DNA of 64,000 nucleotides from Crossaster papposus. Taxonomy: Eukaryota; Echinodermata; Asteroidea; Velatida; Solasteridae. This document shows positions 1 through 12,387 of the stretch, in pieces (the stretch's first letter is position 1; the number at the start of each line of letters is the position of its first letter). Where the stretch lies: the NCBI GenBank assembly GCA_037893245.1, contig JBAIAA010000522.1, positions 62,001 through 126,000 on the forward strand, in the 5' to 3' direction. The notes below the pieces were generated by a model. The model had not been told where the DNA came from. It did not search any database and saw only the letters and a program-made list of their open reading frames with translations. A program made the position numbers and the translations under genes.

Positions 1-86
1 AGATCACGAAATGGACTTCCAACACTCCCAAATGCTCTATAGCGCCCATTGAGCCTAAAAAAAAAATTTCGGCACTTTTTACCTTC
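1..86. repeat. Monomer with an A10T3 tract
   Basis: This first complete monomer is near consensus except at positions 57-69, where the usual AACAAACACTTTT is replaced by ten A and three T. Two other monomers carry a related tract (19612-19697 with A8T5, 29158-29243 with A9T4). In all three the tract is exactly 13 bases, and all three sit immediately before a monomer with GCCTATTGAG. They are therefore the same ancestral unit carried along in block copies, not independent events. Confidence 0.85.
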
Positions 87-1118
87 AGATCACGAAATGG
101 ACTTCCAACACTCCCAAATGCTCTATAGCGCCTATTGAGCCTAACAAACACTTTTCGGCACTTTTTACCTTCAGATCACGAAATGGACTAACAACACTCC
201 CAAATGCTCTATAGCGCCCATTGAGCCTAACAAACACTTTTTGGCACTATTTACGTTCAGATCACAAAATGGACTTCCAACACTCCCAAATGCTCTATAG
301 CGCCCATTGAGCCTAACAAACACTTTTTGGCACTATTTACGTTCAGATCACGAAATGGACTTCCAACACTCCCAAATGGTCTATAGCGCCCATTGAGCCT
401 AACAAACACTTTTCGGCACTATTTACCTTCAGATCACGAAATGGACTTACAACACTCCCAAATGGTCTATAGTGCCCATTGAGCCTAACAAACACTTTTC
501 GGCACTTTTTACCTTCAGATCACGAAATGGACTTCCAACACTCCCAAATGCTCTATAGCGCCCATTGAGCCTAACAAACATTTTTCGGCACTTTTTACCT
601 TCAGATCACGAAATTGACTAACAACACTCCCAAATGCTCTATAGCGCCCATTGAGCCTAAGAAACACTTTTCGGCACTTTTTACCTTCAGATCACGAAAT
701 TGACTAACAACACTTCCAAATGCTCTATAGAGCCCATTGAGCCTAACAAACACTTTTCGGCACTATTTACCTTCAGATCACAAAATTGACTTACAACACT
801 CCCAAATGCTCTATAGCGCCCATTGAGCCTAACAAACACTTTTCGGCACTATTTACCTTCAGATCACGAAATGGACTAACAACACTCCCAAATGCTCTAT
901 AGCGCCCATTGAGCCTAACAAACACTTTTCGGCACTTTTTACATTCAGATCACCAAATGGACTAACAACACTCCCAAATGCTCTATATCGCCCATTGAGC
1001 CTAACAAACACTTTTCGGCACTTTTTACCTTCAGATCACGAAATTGACTAACAACACTCCCAAATGCTCTATAGCGCCCATTGAGCCTAACAAACACTTT
1101 TCGGCACTTTTTACCTTC
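87..1118. repeat. Segment recopied 36 monomers downstream (3183-4214)
   Basis: Twelve monomers match 3183-4214 in the same order, at an offset of 3096 bp (36 x 86). The match starts at the unit with GCCTATTGAG and runs through units with CACTTTTTGGCACTATTTACG, GTCTATAGTGCC, CTCTATAGAGCC and CTCTATATCGCC. I saw one difference: CACGAAATGG at 517 against CACAAAATGG at 3613, a CpG to CpA change. After 1118 the copies slip by one monomer, because the unit with GAGCTTAAC at 1119 is missing from the second copy. The same segment recurs at 9034, 19698 and 29244. Confidence 0.85.
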
Positions 1119-4100
1119 AGATCACGAAATGGACTAACAACACTCCCAAATGCTCTATAGCGCCCATTGAGCTTAACAAACACTTTTCGGCACTTTTTAC
1201 CTTCAGATCACGAAATGGACTAACAACACTCCCAAATGCGCTATAGCGCCCATTGAGACTAACAAACACTTTTTGGCACTATTTACCTTCAGATCACGAA
1301 ATGGACTTCCAACACTCCCAAATGCTCTATAGCGCCCATTGAGCCTAACAAACATTTTTCGGCACTTTTTACCTTCAGATCACGAAATTGACTAACAACA
1401 CTCCCAAATGCTCTATAGCGCCCATTGAGCCTAAGAAACACTTTTCGGCACTTTTTACCTTCAGATCACGAAATTGACTAACAACACTTCCAAATGCTCT
1501 ATAGAGCCCATTGAGCCTAACAAACACTTTTCGGCACTATTTACCTTCAGATCACAAAATTGACTTACAACACTCCCAAATGCTCTATAGCGCCCATTGA
1601 GCCTAACAAACACTTTTCGGCACTTTTCACCTTCAGATCACGAAATTGACTAACAACACTCCCAAATGTTCTATAGCGCCCATTGAGCCTATGAAACACT
1701 TTTCGGCACTTTTTACCTTCAGATCACGAAATTGACTAACAACACTCCAAAATGGTCTATAGCGCCCATTGAGCCTAACAAACACTTTTCGGCACTATTT
1801 ACCGTCAGATCACTAAATGGACTTACAACACTCCAAACTGGTATATAGCGCACATTGAGCCTAACAAACACTTTTCGGCACTTTTTACCTTCAGATCACG
1901 AAATTGACTAACAACACTCCCAAATGTTCTATAGCGCCCATTGAGCCTAAGAAACACTTCTCGGCACTTTTTACCTCCAGATCACGAAATTGACTAACAA
2001 CACTCCCAAATGCTCTATAGCGCCCATTGAGCCTAACAAACACTTTTCGGCACTATTTACCTTCAGATCACGAAATGGACTTACAACACTCCAAAATGGT
2101 CTATAGCGCCCATTGAGCCTAAGAAACACTTTTCGGCACTTTTTACCTTCAGATCACGAAATGGACTAACAACACTTCCAAATGCTCTATAGCGCCCATT
2201 GAGCCTAACAAACACTTTTCGGCTCTTTTTACCTTCAGATCACGAAATGGACTTACTACACTCCAAAATGGTCTATAGCGCCCATTAAGCCTAACAAACA
2301 CTTTTCGGCACTTTTTACCTTCAGATCACGAAATTGAGTAACAACACTCCCAAATGCTCTATAGCGCCCATTGAGCCTAACAAACACTTTTTGGCACTAT
2401 TTACGTTCAGATCACAAAATGGACTTCCAACACTCCCAAATGCTCTATAGTGCCCATTGAGCCTAACAAACACTTTTTGGCACTATTTACGTTCAGATCA
2501 CGAAATGGACTTCCAACACTCCCAAATGGTCTATAGCGCCCATTGAGCCTAACAAACACTTTTCGGCACTATTTACCTTCAGATCACGAAATGGACTTAC
2601 AACACTCCAAAATGGTCTATAGTGCCCATTGAGCCTAACAAACACTTTTCGGCACTTTTTACCTTCAGATCACGAAATGGACTAACAACACTCCCAAATG
2701 CTCTATAGCGCCCATTGAGCCTAACAAACACTTTTCGGCACTTTTTACCTTCAGATCACCAAATGGACTAACAACACTCCCAAATGCTCTATAGCGCCCA
2801 TTGAGCCTAACAAACACTTTTCGGCACTTTTTACCTTCAGATCACGAAATGGACTAACAACACTCCCAAATGCTCTATAGCGCCCATTGAGCCTAACAAA
2901 CACTTTTCGGCACTTTTTACCTTCAGATCACGAAATGGACTTACTACACTCCAAAATGGTCTATAGCGCCCATTGAGCCTAACAAACACTTTTCGGCACT
3001 TTTTACCTTCAGATCACGAAATTGACTAACAACACTCCCAAATGCTCTATAGCGCCAATTGAGCCTAACAAACACTTTTCGGCACTTTTTACCTTCAGAT
3101 CACGTAATTGACTAACAACACTCCCAAATGCTCTATAGCGCCAATTGAGCCTAACAAACACTTTTTGGCACTATTTACCTTCAGATCACGAAATGGACTT
3201 CCAACACTCCCAAATGCTCTATAGCGCCTATTGAGCCTAACAAACACTTTTCGGCACTTTTTACCTTCAGATCACGAAATGGACTAACAACACTCCCAAA
3301 TGCTCTATAGCGCCCATTGAGCCTAACAAACACTTTTTGGCACTATTTACGTTCAGATCACAAAATGGACTTCCAACACTCCCAAATGCTCTATAGCGCC
3401 CATTGAGCCTAACAAACACTTTTTGGCACTATTTACGTTCAGATCACGAAATGGACTTCCAACACTCCCAAATGGTCTATAGCGCCCATTGAGCCTAACA
3501 AACACTTTTCGGCACTATTTACCTTCAGATCACGAAATGGACTTACAACACTCCCAAATGGTCTATAGTGCCCATTGAGCCTAACAAACACTTTTCGGCA
3601 CTTTTTACCTTCAGATCACAAAATGGACTTCCAACACTCCCAAATGCTCTATAGCGCCCATTGAGCCTAACAAACATTTTTCGGCACTTTTTACCTTCAG
3701 ATCACGAAATTGACTAACAACACTCCCAAATGCTCTATAGCGCCCATTGAGCCTAAGAAACACTTTTCGGCACTTTTTACCTTCAGATCACGAAATTGAC
3801 TAACAACACTTCCAAATGCTCTATAGAGCCCATTGAGCCTAACAAACACTTTTCGGCACTATTTACCTTCAGATCACTAAATTGACTTACAACACTCCCA
3901 AATGCTCTATAGCGCCCATTGAGCCTAACAAACACTTTTCGGCACTATTTACCTTCAGATCACGAAATGGACTAACAACACTCCCAAATGCTCTATAGCG
4001 CCCATTGAGCCTAACAAACACTTTTCGGCACTTTTTACATTCAGATCACCAAATGGACTAACAACACTCCCAAATGCTCTATATCGCCCATTGAGCCTAA

Positions 4101-6636
4101 CAAACACTTTTCGGCACTTTTTACCTTCAGATCACGAAATTGACTAACAACACTCCCAAATGCTCTATAGCGCCCATTGAGCCTAACAAACACTTTTCGG
4201 CACTTTTTACCTTCAGATCACGAAATGGACTAACAACACTCCCAAATGCGCTATAGCGCCCATTGAGACTAACAAACACTTTTTGGCACTATTTACCTTC
4301 AGATCACGAAATGGACTTCCAACACTCCCAAATGCTCTATAGCGCCCATTGAGCCTAACAAACATTTTTCGGCACTTTTTACCTTCAGATCACGAAATTG
4401 ACTAACAACACTCCCAAATGCTCTATAGCGCCCATTGAGCCTAAGAAACACTTTTCGGCACTTTTTACCTTCAGATCACGAAATTGACTAACAACACTTC
4501 CAAATGCTCTATAGAGCCCATTGAGCCTAACAAACACTTTTCGGCACTATTTACCTTCAGATCACAAAATTGACTTACAACACTCCCAAATGCTCTATAG
4601 CGCCCATTGAGCCTAACAAACACTTTTCGGCACTATTTACCTTCAGTTCACAAAATGGACTTACAGCACTCCCAAATGCTCTATAGCGCCCATTGAGCCT
4701 AACAAACACTTTTCGGCACTTTTCACCTTCAGATCACGAAATTGACTAACAACACTCCCAAATGTTCTATAGCGCCCATTGAGCCTATGAAACACTTTTC
4801 GGCACTTTTTACCTTCAGATCACGAAATTGACTAACAACACTCCAAAATGGTCTATAGCGCCCATTGAGCCTAACAAACACTTTTCGGCACTATTTACCG
4901 TCAGATCACTAAATGGACTTACAACACTCCAAACTGGTATATAGCGCACATTGAGCCTAACAAACACTTTTCGGCACTTTTTACCTTCAGATCACGAAAT
5001 TGACTAACAACACTCCCAAATGTTCTATAGCGCCCATTGAGCCTAAGAAACACTTCTCGGCACTTTTTACCTCCAGATCACGAAATTGACTAACAACACT
5101 CCCAAATGCTCTATAGCGCCCATTGAGCCTAACAAACACTTTTCGGCACTTTTTACCTTCAGATCACGAAATTGACTAACAACACTCCCAAATGTTCTAT
5201 AGCGCCCATTGAGCCTATGAAACACTTTTCGGCACTTTTTACCTTCAGATCACGAAATTGACTAACAACACTCCAAAATGGTCTATAGCGCCCATTGAGC
5301 CTAACAAACACTTTTCGGCACTATTTACCGTCAGATCACTAAATGGACTTACAACACTCCAAAATGGTATATAGCGCACATTGAGCCTAACAAACACTTT
5401 TCGGCACTTTTTACCTTCAGATCACGAAATTGACTAACAACACTCCCAAATGTTCTATAGCGCCCATTGAGCCTAAGAAACACTTCTCGGCACTTTTTAC
5501 CTCCAGATCACGAAATTGACTAACAACACTCCCAAATGCTCAATAGCGCCCATTGAGCCTAACAAACACTTTTCGGCACTTTTTACCTTCAGATCACGAA
5601 ATTGACTAACAACACTCCCAAATGTTCTATAGCGCCCATTGAGCCTAACAAACACTTTTCGGCACTATTCACCGTCAGATCACGAAATGGACTTACTACA
5701 CTCCAAAATGGTCTATAGCGCCCATTGAGCCTAACAAACACTTTTCGGCACTTTTTACCTTCAGATCACGAAATGGACTAACAACACTCCCAAATGCTCT
5801 ATAGCGCCCATTAAGCCTAACAAACACTTTTCGGCACTTTTTACCTTCAGATCACGAAATGGACTAACAACACTCCCAAATGCTCTATAGCGCCCATTGA
5901 GCCTAACAAACACTTTTCGGCACTTTTTACCTTCAGATCACGAAATGGACTTACAACACTCCAAAATGGTCTATAGCGCCCATTGAGCATCAGAAACACT
6001 TTTCGGCACTATTTACCTTCAGATCACGAAATTGACTAACAACACTCCCAAATGTTCTATAGCGCCCATTGAGCCTATGAAACACTTTTCGGCACTTTTT
6101 ACCTTCAGATCACGAAATTGACTAACAACACTCCAAAATGGACTATAGCGCCCATTGAGCCTAACAAACACTTTTCGGCACTATTTACCGTCAGATCACT
6201 AAATGGACTTACAACACTCCAAAATGGTATATAGCGCACATTGAGCCTAACAAACACTTTTCGGCACTTTTTACCTTCAGATCACGAAATTGACTAACAA
6301 CACTCCCAAATGTTCTATAGCGCCCATTGAGCCTAAGAAACACTTCTCGGCACTTTTTACCTCCAGATCACGAAATTGACTAACAACACTCCCAAATGCT
6401 CTATAGCGCCCATTGAGCCTAACAAACACTTTTCGGCACTTTTTAACTTCAGATCACGAAATTGACTAACAACACTCCCAAATGCTCTATAGCGCCCATT
6501 GAGCCTAACAAACACTTTTTGGCACTTTTTACCTTCAGATCACGAAATGGACTTCCAACACTCCCAAATGTTCTATAGCGCCCATTGAGCCTATGAAACA
6601 CTTTTCGGCACTTTTTACCTTCAGATCACGAAATTG
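875..6636. repeat. Higher-order block A (67-monomer unit, copy 1)
   Basis: This is the first of two abutting copies of a 67-monomer (5762 bp) higher-order unit. Diagnostic units lie at 947 (CACCAAATGG with CTATATCG), 2065, 3183 (GCCTATTGAG) and 5985 (GAGCATCAG). Their partners in block B are at 6709, 7916, 9034 and 11750, so the offset is 5762-5765 bp, or 5851 bp where copy 1 lacks one monomer. Block A lacks the AGTTCACAAAATGG unit that block B carries near 7400. Inside block A, roughly 947-2064 and 4043-5160 also match each other at a 36-monomer offset, so the unit is itself nested. Block ends are approximate. Confidence 0.8.
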
Positions 6637-7003
6637 ACTAACAACACTCCCAAATGCTCTATAGCGCCCATTGAGCCTAACAAACACTTTTCGGCACTTT
6701 TTACATTCAGATCACCAAATGGACTAACAACACTCCCAAATGCTCTATATCGCCCATTGAGCCTAACAAACACTTTTCGGCACTTTTTACCTTCAGATCA
6801 CGAAATTGACTAACAACACTCCCAAATGCTCTATAGCGCCCATTGAGCCTAACAAACACTTTTCGGCACTTTTTACCTTCAGATCACGAAATGGACTAAC
6901 AACACTCCCAAATGCTCTATAGCGCCCATTGAGCTTAACAAACACTTTTCGGCACTTTTTACCTTCAGATCACGAAATGGACTAACAACACTCCCAAATG
7001 CGC

Positions 7004-7009
7004 TATTAT
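7004..7009. other. 3-bp insertion (TAT duplicated) at a palindrome centre
   Basis: The monomer starting at 6967 is 89 bp. GCGCTATAGCGC has become GCGCTATTATAGCGC at 7000-7014. The extra three bases are a tandem copy of TAT and lie at the dyad centre. The product is still a perfect inverted repeat, with 7-bp arms (GCGCTAT / ATAGCGC) around one T. Register shifts by +3 for everything downstream. Replication slippage or a hairpin intermediate would explain it. Confidence 0.9.
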
Positions 7010-10000
7010 AGCGCCCATTGAGACTAACAAACACTTTTTGGCACTATTTACCTTCAGATCACGAAATGGACTTCCAACACTCCAAAATGCTCTATAGCGC
7101 CCATTGAGCCTAACAAACATTTTTCGGCACTTTTTACCTTCAGATCACGAAATTGACTAACAACACTCCCAAATGCTCTATAGCGCCCATTGAGCCTAAG
7201 AAACACTTTTCGGCACTTTTTACCTTCAGATCACGAAATTGACTAACAACACTTCCAAATGCTCTATAGAGCCCATTGAGCCTAACAAACACTTTTCGGC
7301 ACTATTTACCTTCAGATCACAAAATTGACTTACAACACTCCCAAATGCTCTATAGCGCCCATTGATCCTAACAAACACTTTTCGGCACTATTTACCTTCA
7401 GTTCACAAAATGGACTTACAGCACTCCCAAATGCTCTATAGCGCCCATTGAGCCTAACAAACACTTTTCGGCACTTTTCACCTTCAGATCACGAAATTGA
7501 CTAACAACACTCCCAAATGTTCTATAGCGCCCATTGAGCCTATGAAACACTTTTCGGCACTTTTTACCTTCAGATCACGAAATTGACTAACAACACTCCA
7601 AAATGGTCTATAGCGCCCATTGAGCCTAACAAACACTTTTCGGCACTATTTACCGTCAGATCACTAAATGGACTTACAACACTCCAAACTGGTATATAGC
7701 GCACATTGAGCCTAACAAACACTTTTCGGCACTTTTTACCTTCAGATCACGAAATTGACTAACAACACTCCCAAATGTTCTATAGCGCCCATTGAGCCTA
7801 AGAAACACTTCTCGGCACTTTTTACCTCCAGATCACGAAATTGACTAACAACACTCCCAAATGCTCTATAGCGCCCATTGAGCCTAACAAACACTTTTCG
7901 GCACTATTTACCTTCAGATCACGAAATGGACTTACAACACTCCAAAATGGTCTATAGCGCCCATTGAGCCTAAGAAACACTTTTCGGCACTTTTTACCTT
8001 CAGATCACGAAATGGACTAACAACACTTCCAAATGCTCTATAGCGCCCATTGAGCCTAACAAACACTTTTCGGCTCTTTTTACCTTCAGATCACGAAATG
8101 GACTTACTACACTCCAAAATGGTCTATAGCGCCCATTAAGCCTAACAAACACTTTTTGGCACTTTTTACCTTCAGATCACGAAATTGAGTAACAACACTC
8201 CCAAATGCTCTATAGCGCCCATTGAGCCTAACAAACACTTTTTGGCACTATTTACGTTCAGATCACAAAATGGACTTCCAACACTCCCAAATGCTCTATA
8301 GCGCCCATTGAGCCTAACAAACACTTTTTGGCACTATTTACGTTCAGATCACGAAATGGACTTCCAACACTCCCAAATGGTCTATAGCGCCCATTGAGCC
8401 TAACAAACACTTTTCGGCACTATTTACCTTCAGATCACGAAATGGACTTACAACACTCCAAAATGGTCTATAGTGCCCATTGAGCCTAACAAACACTTTT
8501 CGGCACTTTTTACCTTCAGATCACGAAATGGACTAACAACACTCCCAAATGCTCTATAGCGCCCATTGAGCCTAACAAACACTTTTCGGCACTTTTTACC
8601 TTCAGATCACCAAATGGACTAACAACACTCCCAAATGCTCTATAGCGCCCATTGAGCCTAACAAACACTTTTCGGCACTTTTTACCTTCAGATCACGAAA
8701 TGGACTAACAACACTCCCAAATGCTCTATAGCGCCCATTGAGCCTAACAAACACTTTTCGGCACTTTTTACCTTCAGATCACGAAATGGACTTACTACAC
8801 TCCAAAATGGTCTATAGCGCCCATTGAGCCTAACAAACACTTTTCGGCACTTTTTACCTTCAGATCACGAAATTGACTAACAACACTCCCAAATGCTCTA
8901 TAGCGCCAATTGAGCCTAACAAACACTTTTCGGCACTTTTTACCTTCAGATCACGTAATTGACTAACAACACTCCCAAATGCTCTATAGCGCCAATTGAG
9001 CCTAACAAACACTTTTTGGCACTATTTACCTTCAGATCACGAAATGGACTTCCAACACTCCCAAATGCTCTATAGCGCCTATTGAGCCTAACAAACACTT
9101 TTCGGCACTTTTTACCTTCAGATCACGAAATGGACTAACAACACTCCCAAATGCTCTATAGCGCCCATTGAGCCTAACAAACACTTTTTGGCACTATTTA
9201 CGTTCAGATCACAAAATGGACTTCCAACACTCCCAAATGCTCTATAGCGCCCATTGAGCCTAACAAACACTTTTTGGCACTATTTACGTTCAGATCACGA
9301 AATGGACTTCCAACACTCCCAAATGGTCTATAGCGCCCATTGAGCCTAACAAACACTTTTCGGCACTATTTACCTTCAGATCACGAAATGGACTTACAAC
9401 ACTCCCAAATGGTCTATAGTGCCCATTGAGCCTAACAAACACTTTTCGGCACTTTTTACCTTCAGATCACGAAATGGACTTCCAACACTCCCAAATGCTC
9501 TATAGCGCCCATTGAGCCTAACAAACATTTTTCGGCACTTTTTACCTTCAGATCACGAAATTGACTAACAACACTCCCAAATGCTCTATAGCGCCCATTG
9601 AGCCTAAGAAACACTTTTCGGCACTTTTTACCTTCAGATCACGAAATTGACTAACAACACTTCCAAATGCTCTATAGAGCCCATTGAGCCTAACAAACAC
9701 TTTTCGGCACTATTTACCTTCAGATCACAAAATTGACTTACAACACTCCCAAATGCTCTATAGCGCCCATTGAGCCTAACAAACACTTTTCGGCACTATT
9801 TACCTTCAGATCACGAAATGGACTAACAACACTCCCAAATGCTCTATAGCGCCCATTGAGCCTAACAAACACTTTTCGGCACTTTTTACATTCAGATCAC
9901 CAAATGGACTAACAACACTCCCAAATGCTCTATATCGCCCATTGAGCCTAACAAACACTTTTCGGCACTTTTTACCTTCAGATCACGAAATTGACTAACA

Positions 10001-10065
10001 ACACTCCCAAATGCTCTATAGCGCCCATTGAGCCTAACAAACACTTTTCGGCACTTTTTACCTTC

Positions 10066-10151
10066 AGATCACGAAATGGACTAACAACACTCCCAAATGC
10101 TCTATAGCGCCCATTGAGCCTAACAAACATTTTTCGGCACTTTTTACCTTC
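10066..10151. repeat. Hybrid monomer with two-monomer loss in block B
   Basis: Elsewhere three units occur in order: ATGGACTAAC with GAGCTTAAC, then CGCTATAG with GAGACTAAC, then ATGGACTTCC with AAACATTTTTCGG. Here one monomer starts like the first and ends like the third (AAACATTTTTCGG), and the middle unit is absent. Two monomers (172 bp) have been removed without disturbing the 86-bp register, as homologous unequal exchange predicts. Confidence 0.75.
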
Positions 10152-12387
10152 AGATCACGAAATTGACTAACAACACTCCCAAATGCTCTATAGCGCCCAT
10201 TGAGCCTAAGAAACACTTTTCGGCACTTTTTACCTTCAGATCACGAAATTGACTAACAACACTTCCAAATGCTCTATAGAGCCCATTGAGCCTAACAAAC
10301 ACTTTTCGGCACTATTTACCTTCAGATCACAAAATTGACTTACAACACTCCCAAATGCTCTATAGCGCCCATTGAGCCTAACAAACACTTTTCGGCACTA
10401 TTTACCTTCAGTTCACAAAATGGACTTACAGCACTCCCAAATGCTCTATAGCGCCCATTGAGCCTAACAAACACTTTTCGGCACTTTTCACCTTCAGATC
10501 ACGAAATTGACTAACAACACTCCCAAATGTTCTATAGCGCCCATTGAGCCTATGAAACACTTTTCGGCACTTTTTACCTTCAGATCACGAAATTGACTAA
10601 CAACACTCCAAAATGGTCTATAGCGCCCATTGAGCCTAACAAACACTTTTCGGCACTATTTACCGTCAGATCACTAAATGGACTTACAACACTCCAAACT
10701 GGTATATAGCGCACATTGAGCCTAACAAACACTTTTCGGCACTTTTTACCTTCAGATCACGAAATTGACTAACAACACTCCCAAATGTTCTATAGCGCCC
10801 ATTGAGCCTAAGAAACACTTCTCGGCACTTTTTACCTCCAGATCACGAAATTGACTAACAACACTCCCAAATGCTCTATAGCGCCCATTGAGCCTAACAA
10901 ACACTTTTCGGCACTTTTTACCTTCAGATCACGAAATTGACTAACAACACTCCCAAATGTTCTATAGCGCCCATTGAGCCTATGAAACACTTTTCGGCAC
11001 TTTTTACCTTCAGATCACGAAATTGACTAACAACACTCCAAAATGGTCTATAGCGCCCATTGAGCCTAACAAACACTTTTCGGCACTATTTACCGTCAGA
11101 TCACTAAATGGACTTACAACACTCCAAAATGGTATATAGCGCACATTGAGCCTAACAAACACTTTTCGGCACTTTTTACCTTCAGATCACGAAATTGACT
11201 AACAACACTCCCAAATGTTCTATAGCGCCCATTGAGCCTAAGAAACACTTCTCGGCACTTTTTACCTCCAGATCACGAAATTGACTAACAACACTCCCAA
11301 ATGCTCAATAGCGCCCATTGAGCCTAACAAACACTTTTCGGCACTTTTTACCTTCAGATCACGAAATTGACTAACAACACTCCCAAATGTTCTATAGCGC
11401 CCATTGAGCCTAACAAACACTTTTCGGCACTATTCACCGTCAGATCACGAAATGGACTTACTACACTCCAAAATGGTCTATAGCGCCCATTGAGCCTAAC
11501 AAACACTTTTCGGCACTTTTTACCTTCAGATCACGAAATGGACTAACAACACTCCCAAATGCTCTATAGCGCCCATTAAGCCTAACAAACACTTTTCGGC
11601 ACTTTTTACCTTCAGATCACGAAATGGACTAACAACACTCCCAAATGCTCTATAGCGCCCATTGAGCCTAACAAACACTTTTCGGCACTTTTTACCTTCA
11701 GATCACGAAATGGACTTACAACACTCCAAAATGGTCTATAGCGCCCATTGAGCATCAGAAACACTTTTCGGCACTATTTACCTTCAGATCACGAAATTGA
11801 CTAACAACACTCCCAAATGTTCTATAGCGCCCATTGAGCCTATGAAACACTTTTCGGCACTTTTTACCTTCAGATCACGAAATTGACTAACAACACTCCA
11901 AAATGGACTATAGCGCCCATTGAGCCTAACAAACACTTTTCGGCACTATTTACCGTCAGATCACTAAATGGACTTACAACACTCCAAAATGGTATATAGC
12001 GCACATTGAGCCTAACAAACACTTTTCGGCACTTTTTACCTTCAGATCACGAAATTGACTAACAACACTCCCAAATGTTCTATAGCGCCCATTGAGCCTA
12101 AGAAACACTTCTCGGCACTTTTTACCTCCAGATCACGAAATTGACTAACAACACTCCCAAATGCTCTATAGCGCCCATTGAGCCTAACAAACACTTTTCG
12201 GCACTTTTTAACTTCAGATCACGAAATTGACTAACAACACTCCCAAATGCTCTATAGCGCCCATTGAGCCTAACAAACACTTTTTGGCACTTTTTACCTT
12301 CAGATCACGAAATGGACTTCCAACACTCCCAAATGTTCTATAGCGCCCATTGAGCCTATGAAACACTTTTCGGCACTTTTTACCTTC

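Noticed and set aside
1-86. CENP-B box (minus strand TTTCGTGATCTGAAGGT, covering monomer position 8 back across the unit boundary)
   Set aside because: It shares TTCG and a trailing GG but lacks the central A and the CG of CGGG in the nTTCGnnnnAnnCGGGn core (about 6 of 9 key bases), so the match is weak.
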